Positions 33,331 through 44,875 of a DNA stretch of 64,000 nucleotides are shown piece after piece. How positions within the stretch are numbered: position 1 is the first letter of the stretch; every line of letters begins with the position of its first letter. Origin of the DNA: Spirometra erinaceieuropaei (taxonomy: Eukaryota; Platyhelminthes; Cestoda; Diphyllobothriidea; Diphyllobothriidae); contig CACRXP010000225.1 of assembly GCA_902702965.1 (NCBI GenBank), positions 508,687 through 572,686 of the forward strand, in the 5' to 3' direction. The notes below the pieces were generated by a model. That model was given only the letters and a program-made list of their open reading frames with translations, ran no database searches and had not been told where the DNA came from. The translations under genes were made by a program, and so were the position numbers.

Positions 33331-34339
33331 GATACTCGAAGCTTTTCCACTTTTATAGATAATTACTTGTCTCTTTTGACACGTACTTTCTCAGCGTGTC
33401 TGAGGATGGCCATCTTGATGGCACGGGCAGAGGACTTCTTTCATGCTGATGACCGATTGCCATTAGAAAGGACCGACTTCTGTGCGCAGTATCCTCGCCT
33501 CACTCGTCTTGGTCGGGGGTGGAGCCAGTCCAGAGGTGTTTCGGCAGCAGAACGTCTCGACCTCCTCGGAGGGACAGTAGGCCTAATGGATGCAGTCCCA
33601 CCAACCTCCTAACCCTGTAAAGCGCAGTAATAATTTCAAAGGCGAGTCCCCCTCTTCGTCAGTCAAGCGGGCTCCAGGGTTTAGCACCAAAGACCTCTTC
33701 CGCACTCTTCTTCTTCAGCTCCCCCATGGCTTCATCGTCTTCTTTGTTTATTTGATCGTCGCTGAGTGCCGTCCTGGTGATGACTCATGCCGCCACTTAT
33801 TATTCTTCTTGAAATTAGAGGGGGCGGGAGTCAATTAGTTTGGCATATGATTCACAACTGCTGCCAGCTGAGCTGATTCCTAGCCTACTGCGAGATGGTG
33901 CACTTCTGACTCCATCTGGGAGGTCCCTCATTTGTCGCACCAAAAGTCCTCTTTTGGTTCGGCAGACTAAATTTGTTCTGGCAGAATTTCCTCAGACCTT
34001 GGGAATACACATCAATACCTTCTAGCAGAGGTTTACTTTCTCTCTCTTCTTTAACACGGTACGAAACACACTCCCGTTATCGCATACTTTTCAACCGTTC
34101 AGAATAAGACTCAGAAACCAGAGACTGCGAATGCCCAAAGGTGCATTTTAAGCGAATTTTTTCTGTTCTCCTTGCCGGACAGAAATACTGGTACGGCCGG
34201 CCTGGTGATTTGAAAGTTGGACAGCTATGTCACTGAGATCAAGGAGAGAACTGACGCATTTATTCAAATATCTCAGAAGCCAAAGGACATCAACCTCATC
34301 GAACGCTGCATTACGATTGCAGGTGCGTGACCTGTCACC
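33331..34339. other. Intergenic stretch, nothing recognised
   Basis: Open frames on the plus strand at 33229-33838 partly overlap the Penelope relic in antisense and show no motif. Confidence 0.35.
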
Positions 34340-34357
34340 TCTCTCCTCCTGTCTCTC

Positions 34358-34393
<36 letters not shown>

Positions 34394-34409
34394 CCTCTCT
34401 CTCTCTCTG
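34340..34409 (+). repeat. CT-rich microsatellite
   Basis: About 70 bases of CT dinucleotides with a few CCT interruptions. The Arg/Glu-rich minus-strand frame is an artefact. Confidence 0.9.
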
Positions 34410-34717
34410 TTTTCTCTTTTCTTGTTCACCAGGGATGCTGATTTGATGCATTCTACACTTTTGTCCGATCGACGGACGACGCGCTGTCTAATTTGCTTTT
34501 GTAGCGGGTGACATAACTCGTAGGAAGATGCTCAAACTCAGGAAAAATCCCTAACTAACCTGAGTATGGCCTAGTACGTCGACCGAGACTCTTAAGTTGA
34601 GAACTCCGGCTGGACGAAAGCCCTAGAAGTATTGTAAGTAATATTTTCTTAGTTAGAAATGAGATGTCGGGGCGGTTGAAATTCGTACAAACATATCGAC
34701 CCTACTGGGAATGACTC

Positions 34718-34802
34718 GGCGCCTCGGCGGGATTCGAACCCAGGACAACAATGGGAAGGCTTTAGAATAGCCAACCCTCTGACCCTCTGAGCTACGAGGC
34801 CC
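34718..34802 (-). repeat. tRNA-Arg(UCU)-like sequence, minus copy
   Basis: Minus strand: 6-bp acceptor-like pairing GCCTCG/CGAGGC, A box TAGCTCAGAGGGTCAG, anticodon arm GGCT-ATTCTAA-AGCC (anticodon TCT), a long variable region, and a perfect B box GGTTCGAATCC (34731-34740 reversed). The D arm and variable region do not fold as a standard tRNA, so this is a tRNA-derived repeat or pseudogene rather than a functional tRNA. Confidence 0.6.
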
Positions 34803-34899
34803 CAATGAGAGTCGTGATCTTAATTACATTTGGGTCAACTTGCCGTAGGTTGTGCGGGTAACTTAACTAAAATGTGATTAAACTCATGCCTCCCGGTGG

Positions 34900-34985
34900 G
34901 ACCGAGAAACTCAGGTGGATAGAGCGTCGGCTGTTCTAAAGCCCGCCCCTTGCTGCCGTGGGTTTGAATCCTTCCGATAGCCGAT
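34900..34985 (+). repeat. tRNA-Arg(UCU)-like sequence, plus copy
   Basis: A-box-like AACTCAGGTGGATAGAGC at 34908, anticodon arm GGCT-GTTCTAA-AGCC at 34929-34943 (again TCT) and B box GGGTTTGAATCC at 34960. It shares the unusual long region after the anticodon arm with the minus copy 100 bases away. The acceptor ends do not pair. Confidence 0.55.
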
Positions 34986-37900
34986 TTTTTCACAGTTAGG
35001 TCAATATGAATTATTCAAAATCTGCCAAAACATCTTTTCGGCCTTTTCCAAATGACGGTCATGCATACCTTCTGAAGATTCGAAAGCGGCAAAAGTTATG
35101 CTGCAGCAGTGCGTTTTTGAAATAGTTTAATATTTTAATACATTTTAAAGTCAGAATTGAAGGAGGCACTGTGGTATAACCATGCTGTCCAAAGTTTGAT
35201 ATTGTTCCTGCCTCGTTGCGTTGACAGACAGTGATGGCTCCGTTCTAAGGACTTGAACGCTCACGGTCGTTGTCTGTAGATTGCCAAAATGCCAACATAT
35301 GTTAATGTTCAATTTCTACGTATTTGTGAATATTTGTTTAACACGGCCCCTCAGTATAAAGCCACACTTAAGTCAATTATATAAGGTGTCTTCTTCGCAT
35401 AATTTCACTTAAAACCAACTCTTTTTAAATATTCACCCCGAGCCAAGAGGATATGCAGTGGGAAAAGACCTTCTCATTAAGCGGAGAAGCCTAAGCAAAC
35501 AAAATTAAAAGGAATGACCCAGGGTTCAGGGGTCCGGTTATTTTATTTAAAGTCGGTAAAAAACCTTTCCAATGGCTGTCGACTTTTCACTTGTTTTTTT
35601 TAGTTAAACTGTTTTGCCAAATGCCACGGTAGGCAAAAAAATCAAGAACTGACCACAACACAAGGTAGACGCAAACACTTCTGTGAGTTTGAACATAAAA
35701 GGGCAGGCGTGATCCCACCAGTGCAACCTCATATGCAATAGAAGCTTGGCTCAACGGTGTGAAATTTAATCAGATCATAGAGATGTAAGGCATGCTACAC
35801 TAGACTTTAGGCTGGAAGTTGTTTTTCAGTGCAGTCTGCGAACATTCAGTCTGCCTCGTCATGTGCGTCAAGGTTCACAAAGTCAAGAGCTGTTTCGCAA
35901 ATTACCCGAGTCATCACAGCAAACAGAGTTTTTTTGTTATTCCTCAAAAATATGCGACCGATTCACGAACAATGTCACCAATGAACAAATTACTTAAATT
36001 CACATTCTTATCTGCTTCAAATAGAAACTAAACATCCCGACTTTCTTTTGAACTCCATGTTATAACACTGCAAAGCGCGAAGTGACTATGGAAACATCGT
36101 CTTAACATAGATCACAGAAATGGAGCTTAAGTTAAAAGAAATATCTGAAACCCCGCTTTTACCTTTTATACCTCATGGCTACGTAAAAAGCACATTCGCC
36201 ACTCTACAGTGGAATTACCCACGTAATCCAGGGAAACATAAATGTAGAAATTAATGAAGAAGCATGCTCAATCAGTCGACCGTTGGGAGAACGACCGATA
36301 AAAATACTTAAACGTCTGCCATGAAACGTAGGTCCTTAGAGGGAAATATTCGCAAATATGGTATTTTTGGCTAACTTACGCAAATGAATCGTTCGCATTT
36401 CCAGTGTGTAAAGAGTGTCGGGAGTAATAAGCTAGCGTAGCCAGCAGTACTTATTAGCCTGACGGATCATGAAAGAATTAACGAGTTATACACCAAACAC
36501 TCACATAAAATGAACCTACGACCGCAATTTCTGTCCTGAAATTGTACATTCTACCGGTTTACCTTCCCCCGTAATGGATCCACGGGAATTCTCGTTTAAT
36601 GTGTTTCAAGTAACATGGACCCATTTCGTGGGAACTTGTAGTTGGTTACACGCAAAACCTGTTTGCTTCATATTCGCATATAGTGGGAGAGTCAGCCCCA
36701 AGTTTACGATAATAATGATGCGGTTTTGAGATCTGAACTGATCGGTATATTTAGTCAAATATGGGTCCTTAAAAAGGCTTTCAATAAAACTTTCCCGGAT
36801 GACACTTTAAAAACGTTCGATAATTGTCTGAGGTATAATAAGAAACCTGTAAAGGCGAGATAATTTTTCTGCAGTAAAGACGCTTATCCTATTCTTATTC
36901 AGGTAAAGCAGCTTTTGAAACGCCTACACATCGAAAAAAACGGCTCATTTATAAAACTATTGGGAAGGAGGAGATAGCCGATATAGGCAGCTACCAAGAG
37001 TTCTAATTTGCATGTTAAGTATGCAGGGTTATTTTAACGCTATCCGTCTGCAGATTTATGGGGTTGGCTCATACGTCGGCCATTAATTGTGGAAAGTAAT
37101 AGAACCCTAGTCAACCCGGCAATTTTAGGTTGGCACCCAAAAGCCAATCACGCCATTGGCCATCACAATAACCAATCAGGATGGTAGATGACTTACTCAG
37201 GTTTTGATTGGCTGAAACCAAGGGTCTTTTTGGTCTACATGAGTTGATCAAAAGAGATGCTGACGGTACGCATCAGTTGTAGCTTATGGGCGTCCGTCAG
37301 CCGGACGCCTTTGGATCTCAGGTGCGTAAACCCTTACTTCTCTTTCAAAGTGTTTTCTTTGGACTGATAACACGTTTAATGACGTCTGGTAAATTAGCAG
37401 TTAGCATCTCCTTAAAAAGTACTAGTCGGCATCATCAGAAACTCACCTATTTACCATGCCAGTATTTTTTTTCGAGACATTGGCTGATTCTGTCGTATCA
37501 TCAACATGATAAGTTTAGCTTTTTCAGACCAATTGAACAAAAACCTGACGCTCCAGGCTTTCAGAACAGTCTATATTAAGTTGGACAGAAAATACTTCCT
37601 TAAGTAGGATAATCTCAAACTGATCGATCCACTCTTATGTAGATCGCAGTAACTACTCTTTCTAATTCTGGCCAAATGTATCTGGTCGATTTCCTTTATT
37701 CCTCAGGAAAAGTACACTTCGTGTCTTGTCCGTAAGTCAGGGCATTTGTTTAGTTAATAATGAAATGAAGCACATTCCCGAGGCATCAGCTCATTTTTCC
37801 AGAGAGAAATAAATCGTTAATTGGTAACTTGTTGTCTGGAATGGTAGCAGGAGAATTCGGCGGGATCTTTTGATCGTCGGCGGTGATCATGTGAATGTCT

Positions 37901-38654
37901 AGAAAAACATTTAGCACCAAACTTTTGCGATTCACCGTGACTAATTAGCCTTTTCTTTCGATGAATTTAGAAAAATTATTGGCTACTCATCGACCTCTCA
38001 TCTGAAAAGTGCTGCTAATTGAATAGCCAAGTTGAAGATTAAGGGCTACTTACAAAGTAATCTGAAAACCCAAACCTAACAAGCCATATTTCTTGGCCCA
38101 CATAAATTGTTTGGAAGTCTTTGGTTATTTTTGACCTTAGTGAGTGTGCCTGTCGACGTGCCACCGTTTAATTACCTGCTTAATGGATATCATGACAAGG
38201 GTAGAACCGCTAAAAAAACTACCGTCTGAGATTTGAGAGTCCCCCGTTAGAGTGCGGACTGGATTTGACGCTTAACGCGTGACAAAACTCGTAGCTTAGC
38301 GAAAACAGGATTGATGCTGGATACAGAGGAATGGCTGGCGTGCACCGGTTTGCTTACGACAAATCCCCGTCAGGTGAGCCTACAACTACTTGAGAACGGG
38401 GCAAAAGTTAGACGCATGAAGAGCAAACAAAATCGACTAAAGATCGCTTTGTTATACAATTGGGATGGCAGAATAAAGGAAGTGAGAGTAATATAACAAG
38501 AGGCAGTGAGTTGGGAGTGGTCGTTTCAGGGAAAGTAGAAGCAGAGACGTGCATTCACTTAATCTACCTTTTCCAATGGCTAATACTTAGCATGCATGGG
38601 ATTCTTCTGTGAACACAAGACCGACTTGTTTAGTCTGAAGTTAGTCGCTTTGAC
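34986..38654. other. Long gene-free stretch, nothing recognised
   Basis: About 3.7 kb of AT-rich DNA with no frame above roughly 100 residues and no motif or repeat that I could match. Confidence 0.4.
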
Positions 38655-38790
38655 TGTTGCTAGCAGTCGCTGGCCCAGGGATGTGGGGTAGTTTGCTGGG
38701 ACCCCTTAAGTCCCATGAAAGGCTTTTCCGGGGTTCACGTGGTGCCCGAAATCAACAATATGTTTGCGAGAATAGCACTGTTTATACTTT
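38655..38790 (+). repeat. Unnamed dispersed repeat, copy 2
   Basis: Second copy of the repeat at 27440-27600, matching best over CCCGAAATCAACAATATG and the AATAGCACTGTTTA that follows. Confidence 0.55.
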
Positions 38791-39464
38791 TAATTTGTTT
38801 TTCCTCCAAAATGTTGAGGGGTGTTCCCGTCTTCCTTTCGGTAGTCACTTACTAGTGCGGCCTATGCAACCTGCTTTACAAACAAAGGCGAAAATGCACA
38901 TGGGGATAGTCTGGCGGAGCAAACTATCCTTAGCGCCTTCGCGTCAGTCGAGAGTAATAAGAAAACTCTTGCTGCCAGGATGATTTTGCGAAACAGCTTG
39001 GTCAAAGCATCTGCTCAGGAGTTTACTCGCCGCGTGTCCTTGATAGGGGACTTTGAGGAAGATCGTTTTTTTCTTGTCATCACTGTGGTGGGTCTCGCTG
39101 TCTCCCGATAATGCTCTTTGCAATAAATACGTCAAGATACCCGTCATCGCAAGGAAGGTCCGGAATAATTCTAAACTCTGTGTCCATGTTGTCTGCTGAG
39201 CCAGGGATTAGTTAGATATTCACGCTGTAGTCTAATCAGCATTAGAAATTAAGAACACCCGAAGCTACGTTCCATTAACAGAGAAAAACACAAATAAAGC
39301 CGTGCAGACTGACGTTTTGGTCGTTATGGTGGAAAGGTATTCACTGATCAGCCTACAGGGCATCTCATCCCATTGGACATTGAGGTTTAATCTAAGGCCT
39401 TTCACAGACAGTCATACAACGACCAATAATGACACTGGAAGAACTATCGGCTAAGAAAAGGGTG
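38791..39464. other. Intergenic stretch with a faint hammerhead-like trace
   Basis: Minus strand 39311-39351 reads CTGATCA ... ACGACC-AAAACGTC-AG, a plausible decayed Penelope hammerhead with two core changes. Otherwise empty. Confidence 0.3.
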
Positions 39465-39640
39465 GCCGGGCTAACCGGTTTGGACTCATAACCAATTGCC
39501 AATGAACCGTACAACCAACGGTCTCTGATTTGGATTCCAGGCTACTCAAACGGGGGTTAGATATGACTGGTTGATGACGGTTAACAAGTCGGAAATGGTC
39601 ATCTATTTCATGTTTGACCTTGAAGGTGTTGCCTTTTGAA
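39465..39640 (+). repeat. Degenerate SINE copy
   Basis: Head remnants (GGGCTAACCGGTTTGGA, B-box-like GATTTGGATTCC) are followed by the shared body GGTTAGATATGACTGGTTGATGACGG broken by substitutions, then AACAAGTCGGAAATGGTCAT. Older than the other copies. Confidence 0.6.
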
Positions 39641-40890
39641 TTTGACTCCCTTGCTCATCAGATTCACTTGCAGTTTTATGATGACTGGGAGGGGCTTATA
39701 TGTACGGGCCAATTTAGAGGCTGTCTTTTGGAATTAATGTCTCGTAGGTCGCACTGAGGTAGGGTGGTGATAGCTCTGTTTTCTTCCTAAAATTCACACC
39801 GGCGATGGCACAGCAAAAATAATCAGCAGCGCTGACCGGAGAGCGAAAACTAAAATGGCGCTTTCCGACTTGTTAATCGTAACTAGGTCTCTACGTCTGA
39901 CTCTGCATCACTTAAGCTATGGACTTGCCCACCCTCCCCCCTTCCCACCGCCTATCTCTACTGTGCTTGGGCATACTAAAAGCTAAGCGGAGGTGAAGTT
40001 TCACCTATCTGACGCGCGACAGAAAAACGTCTCTGCCATTCCGATTCGACGCTCCCATCTAAAGTCTTCTCACAGCGACAAGTGCTGAATACTGCGGAAT
40101 GTTTCCGCCGCCCTGGATTGTGATATAGCCGGGTCAGCGATGGATATTCCCATCTCTCGCTCTCGCCCTCTTTCTCTTGTTTTTGTCCGTATTTCTCCCA
40201 CCTTATATTAGTTTCTGAAGGAATTACCAATCTAGACCTGGCTGCAGGGTGGGACAGAAACATTCACCGGAATCCCGTGCGTGACCAGTAAAGAAGAGCT
40301 CTGCAAAAGCTTATTCGTCTTCTTACTCTTGCTGAACCTTTCATTAGGATGACCACATCGAGACGCATGTCTGAACCCGAAATCGGGCCTGGCTTGAACA
40401 TATTAGCAGCCTACTAGATTCTCTTCCTTATATGCACATCTCGTCTAGTTAAAAGGCTTTAGTGGCTCAACTTATCTTCGATATAAGCTGACTGTAGCAC
40501 TAATGCGTTGATTTTTCAACAAAAAGCAAGAAAGAGCCGAACAGTCGCTCAGGCGACCAGGCCAACGTTGACAGCGGCCAACTTGTAAAGTCGACCAATG
40601 CATGGTAGTTGAGGGCTTAGAAGCAGTGTGTTCTACCCAGCGGATTTTGACGATACCACCCGTACGAGCGGTGGCTAAAAGGGGCGGGACAATAGAGGGC
40701 ACTGTTTGGGCATTCGTAAGGTGTGTTTTAATGGCCGACTTTTTGTGTGCGAGGGTTTGATATTCGGTCTCCTTTTTGCCAAATGGCTCCTACTGGTCGC
40801 CTTTTATGAGCTTCGCTCCATGCGGACAAAAGTGTCGCCAGAGGTTGGTGCTTGGAGTTGCGCCATGTTTGCATTGTGAGAGTGCATACG
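39641..40890. other. Intergenic stretch, nothing recognised
   Basis: No motif-bearing frames or matched repeats. Confidence 0.4.
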
Positions 40891-40945
40891 TGAGTGTGTG
40901 TTTGTGTGTGTGTGAGAGAGAGAGAGAGGGAGAGAGAGATAGAAA
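40891..40945 (+). repeat. GT/GA microsatellite
   Basis: A GT tract passing directly into a GA tract, about 55 bases in total. Confidence 0.85.
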
Positions 40946-41679
40946 GACAACGTAGAAAATTTATTCTGAAACGCATGATCAACAGTTTTCCAGTAAAGTG
41001 CGTAGGAAAGTAAAATTAACGTAAAAAATGCATGGCTGTTTAGGTGACTAGTCAAACATCTTTGGTGTTACGTTAAAAGCCTGATTGTCGATATGCCGAC
41101 GAATGGTATGGCCTACAATGAAAGCCAATCCGGACTGGACAGACAGACTTCGTGGAAAGTAACTCATGGCGAAGAGTGCATGTTTGTCCTTTTCCAGGAT
41201 ATAGGGCGAGGCTCACACGTAAAGCAGTTCTAGTTTAGGAAACGTGACAACTTTATTAATAGTACCACGTGACTAAGAGACGCTGACGTTATACCGGACA
41301 GCTGATTGGACTGCGCACGTTGGATAAAAAGCTGATCACAAAGGTTCCCGCAATCTAATGATGAGTCTTATTATTCCCCTTTTACCTCATGTGACCAAAT
41401 GAATTTGGCAAGTGCAGAAATATGAATTTAGAATTTCGGCTCATTGTACACGCTGCTCGATAGGCCAGCAGGCAGAAAGGGTTCAGGCCCAAAACTAAAA
41501 AAATTGCACTCCCCCTCACGAACAGCTGAAAAACTCAGCGTTCCAGTTACTGATCAGTGAACAGCCACTAGGGCTGTGCGCATACGGCATCCGCCCAAAC
41601 ACATATTTGCCAATAGAAGCGAGGAGACGAGTTCCAGGAAGCTGCCGTGTAGAAGGTGACATGCTCACTTAGACAGCGA
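40946..41679. other. Intergenic stretch, nothing recognised
   Basis: No gene or repeat recognised. Confidence 0.4.
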
Positions 41680-41810
41680 CTTTACTCACCCGACGTTTCG
41701 GATTCGTGTCCGGACACATCATCAGAGACAATGACAGATAAGGGTCTGTTGTTGTTTCTGATTATGGGTTCTATCAGAAACAAGGTTCAGAGGAATAAGG
41801 CTCTTGTTTT
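41680..41810. repeat. Second inverted hammerhead pair, decayed
   Basis: Same layout as 16137-16277: a left arm with a hammerhead on the minus strand, a short loop, and a right arm on the plus strand reading CTGATTATGGGTTCTATCAG then AAACAAGGTTC and GAATAAGGCTCTTG, the degraded partner. The similarity of the two loci implies a repeat family that already carries the inversion. Confidence 0.65.
41692..41725 (-). ncRNA. Hammerhead ribozyme motif, Penelope type
   Basis: Minus strand: intact CTGATGA, then TGTGTCCGGACACGAATCC, then GAAACGTC. The catalytic core is complete. Stem II differs from the 16-kb copy: GTGT/ACAC can pair around CCGG but leaves GAATCC unpaired, so folding is less certain. Confidence 0.6.
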
Positions 41811-43502
41811 AAAGACCACGTCTTCTTCTCCAAATGTAACATTACACGAAATGTTTAAGTTCATCTTCAAGTAGAAAAGATAAAGTAAATTGTGTGATTC
41901 TGTTGATTTCCCTGGAAGCAGATCAAGATAATCTGGCTACCCGCGAAAATCGCATTCTGAAATAAACTACCACACAGACTGTCTGCATTTTTCTCCTGGC
42001 TTTCGATGCTTCTACTGGTTTCATCCCATTGTCTTCTTTGTAGACATTTTCTCATGTCAAAACTCTTTGCTTGACAAAGGAGTAGTTTTCCGATTTAGAA
42101 AGTTTGAAAATGCCTGTGTGTCCTTAAATGCAAGTTCACTTTCTGATTTTCCTCGAGCTTTTTAACGTGCAGACCTCATATTTTTCTAATTCAAATTCAT
42201 ATACCTGTTCACGCACCTACAACGAAGACTGCTGATAGCCACAGAACGGTAGTCTTGGTATGCTTCAGATTGTATATTTCGTAAGGAGCGTTAATAAGCC
42301 TTCTCGTATGAACCACCCGAGTAATCTTATCACTCTTTCAGACGATCTCCTAATTATGCACATGTTTAAAAATCCCGAGACAATATTCATTCAAGCAGCA
42401 TCTTCTAAGAAGGCGCACTCTCTTTAAAAAGGAATACCACAAATAGCTGTCTGCTGCACTCATTTCGTGAAGTGTGATAGAATTTAAATAATGTTAAAGA
42501 TTGGATGGAGAAGGCAGACTATATTTAAGTCGTTATTTAAATCCGGGTCCGATTTGGGCAGATGGCTGGATGGGTGCATAAAGGTGGACCAACATGCCAC
42601 CGCGTTTAAAGGCTTTCGAGATTTCCCTTTCATTAATGTTGCAATCTAATCCAGGTAATTCTTCAAAACTGATAGCGACTCTATAAATATCGGATAATAT
42701 TTCAAGGGCTTCAGACTCGGCCCCCAAGGCAGACAGCATGTTTCATGCTTTCGAGTAGTGCCTCGCAAGTTTTAGCATCAACTGTAGAAAGCGCCAAGTG
42801 GTAGCATCACGAGTCTACCTGGTTACAGTGGATTTCGCAACTATAAACGATGCCGCCATGGACTAATTTGAATTGGTGTCACTTAGCTTCCTATGTGGAA
42901 GATCTTGATGACAAAAAGCGCCATCAAGCAGTCAAGTAAGAAGCAGACAGCACCTTGGAGATGCATGAGGAAATAGGTAGTCCCGCCCTGCCCTCCGTGC
43001 CAAACAACAGTCCTCGCTGTAGCACACACGTTTGGACGTGCACGTTTGAGTTTGCGTGCGCCGTTTTCGGTCTGACAACTTTTCAGGGGCTTTGCAGGCG
43101 TGCGACACGACATACAAACGCAGAAGGCGCTTCTTTGAATTTTGTCAGTGTCACTGGAGTTGCGCGGTGCGGTCGGACATCTGCCAGTAGAGGGAACGTT
43201 GAAAAAAAGATAGATCAAGTCCTCAAGGTGAAGATATGCGCCCTGTTCGTCGGCAGTTGCTAGAGCGCCTCCGCTAGTCCTTCCTCAAATGTGCAGTTTT
43301 TTTATAACAATTTCGAACTTATCGCGGCAAGTACGATTGCAAAATCTGCACTAAACCTCAGTAAAACGTCTTTTTATGCAACCATTGAAATGAAATCAGG
43401 ATAAACATTTGACGGTCTCGAGCATGAAAGCCTGCATATCGCAATTCCAGGGAAGAGTGTTAAGTCATGGCCTGCTTGCAATTGAGAAGTGTTTTATGGT
43501 AT
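41811..43502. other. Intergenic stretch with a possible coding remnant
   Basis: On the minus strand 42533-42739 an ATG-started 68-residue frame (EALEILSDIYRVAISFEELP, then CNINEREISKAFKRGG) has a coding-like amino-acid pattern. A preceding frame (TCEALLESMKHAV) fits it only with a frameshift. I recognise no family. Elsewhere in the stretch nothing is seen. Confidence 0.3.
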
Positions 43503-43710
43503 AGGGGCGCTCACTGACCGTTTTCTACCGAACTCACCGATCCCGTTGTGCCATAATGGATCGCTCTCGAGCCCAACCAGCAGCCGCACAGCGGCTCATG
43601 ATATGGGCAGAATGGTATTACCGACAAAGACAAGGGAGACTGGAATGGCTATTTCTGGCTTATTAGCCGTCGTCAACCAGTCATACCCAACTCCGAAGTG
43701 TGGGACACCT
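43503..43710 (-). repeat. SINE body, inverted copy
   Basis: Minus strand reads AGGTGTCCCACACTTCGG, GACGACGGCTAATAAGCCAG, AAATAGCCATTCCAG, TCTCCCTTGTCTTTGTCGG and GGCTGCTGGTTGGGCTCGAG. The tRNA-like head is missing. Confidence 0.75.
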
Positions 43711-43815
43711 GGGGCTCTATTCCGCGCTCTCTTAGTTAGAGAGAGCCTGCAAGGCACAACGGGACCAGTGTGTTTCCTTGAAATGATCGGCGAGCGCCCC
43801 TCTACCACTAATCTG
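43711..43815 (+). repeat. SINE 3' part, plus copy facing 43503-43710
   Basis: GAGAGAGCCTGCAAGGCACA, ACGGGACCAGTGTG, GATCGGCGAGCGCCCCTCTACC. It forms an inverted pair with the preceding copy. Confidence 0.6.
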
Positions 43816-44449
43816 TAATGTCCGCGTCATTAGTAGAGGAAAATTAGCCCAAACAAAGTCAACTTTAATGCCTGAGGAAGTTGACCCTTGGGGACGAAGA
43901 GTCCCTAGCCCCGGGAGAATATCCGGGCGATTTAATTTTAATTTTTTTGCGGTTTCCTTATGCAAGTGGACATCATAGAGCAAGACTTTGTTAAGCAACC
44001 TTTTCTCTTCCTTTGCTCGCAAACAACATTAGAATCATGTGTTTATAAAAGAGAGTGAGTTTCACATCAATCCGCACACCGTATGTACTTTTATTTGACT
44101 TTAATCGAACTACTTATCAGCACCGCTTAATTCAAAAGAAAGAGAGGTTAAGAAAACACCACGCGCAAAATAGCTGACGAAATGTGGCGGAAAGTCGAAG
44201 ATAAATGAATGACAAAGGCATTACAAAAATAGTCTATATGTTTAGCGTACTTAAAAGTGGGGCTCAGCAGAGCATGTACTGTCCTGAATATTTGCCGTGA
44301 CCTTTTGTTAGCACCTTTAGCCTCCTTTATGTTTTCTCTTTTTCTCAAAACCCATGCCCAACTCCATCCATCTTGTCTTTGATATGTAGATAGAGCACGG
44401 TGAACGTTGAAAGAGAGGGAGGTAGGTTCTGAGCAAGTCTGTTCTTCTG
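43816..44449. other. Intergenic stretch, nothing firm
   Basis: 43869-43915 (CTGAGGAAG ... GGGGACGAAGAGTCCC) faintly resembles a Penelope hammerhead but lacks both the CTGATGA and GAAA cores. No gene. Confidence 0.3.
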
Positions 44450-44495
44450 CTAGAAGTTCGACGCCTCTAACCACTGAGCCACGGACTCGTTGTCC
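44450..44495 (-). repeat. SINE tRNA-like head, minus copy
   Basis: Minus strand GTCCGTGGCTCAGTGGTTAG, AGGCGTCGAACTTCTA: the cleanest A box of the family plus the TCT anticodon region, then truncated before the B box. Confidence 0.65.
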
Positions 44496-44496
44496 T

Positions 44497-44690
44497 GTCA
44501 GAAGTGGCCATTCCAGTCTCCCTTGTCTTTGTCAGTAATGACATTCTGTCTATATCATGCGCTGCTGTGCGGCTGCTAGTTAGAATCAAGGGAGAGAGAG
44601 AGAGTCCGTAAGGCACAGCTGGACAAGTGATTTCCGTAAAAACGATTGGTGAGAACCCCTTTACCATTGTACATCCCCAATTGCAACAGA
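44497..44690 (+). repeat. SINE body
   Basis: CAGAAGTGGCCATTCCAG, TCTCCCTTGTCTTTGTCAG, GTGCGGCTGCTAGTTAGAATC, a GA tract, GTCCGTAAGGCACAGCTGG, ending ACATCCCCAATTGCAACAGA. Directly continued by the next head at 44698. Confidence 0.7.
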
Positions 44691-44697
44691 CAAGACA

Positions 44698-44875
44698 ACG
44701 AGCCGATGGCTCAGTGATTAGACGCGTTGAACTTCTAACTAACAGGTCGCGAGTTCGAGCCCCAGGTGTTCCACACTTCGGAGCTGGGGTATGGCTGGCT
44801 GATGATGACTAATAAGCCAGAAGTGGTCATTCCCATCTCCCTTGCCTTTGTCGATAATAGCATTTTGAGAAGTGT
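44698..44875 (+). repeat. SINE with tRNA-Arg(UCU)-like head
   Basis: A box TGGCTCAGTGATTAGACG at 44707, anticodon region GAACTTCTAACTAA, B box GAGTTCGAGCC at 44751-44761, then GTGTTCCACACTTCGG, GCCAGAAGTGGTCATTCCCA and TCTCCCTTGCCTTTGTCG. Tandem with the preceding unit. Confidence 0.75.

Noticed and set aside
34200..34330. Possible exon before CAG|GTGCGTG, preceded by a good pyrimidine tract
   Set aside because: Frames are open on both strands at once, and the plus-strand frame that looks best has a stop between the 3' splice site and the body. The direction cannot be decided.
34718..34802. Functional tRNA-Arg gene
   Set aside because: D arm and variable region do not fit a standard tRNA and the T stem is imperfect; more likely a tRNA-derived repeat.
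43869..43915. Hammerhead-like CTGAGGAAG ... GACGAAGAGTCCC
   Set aside because: Both conserved cores are altered and no stem II of the family type forms.
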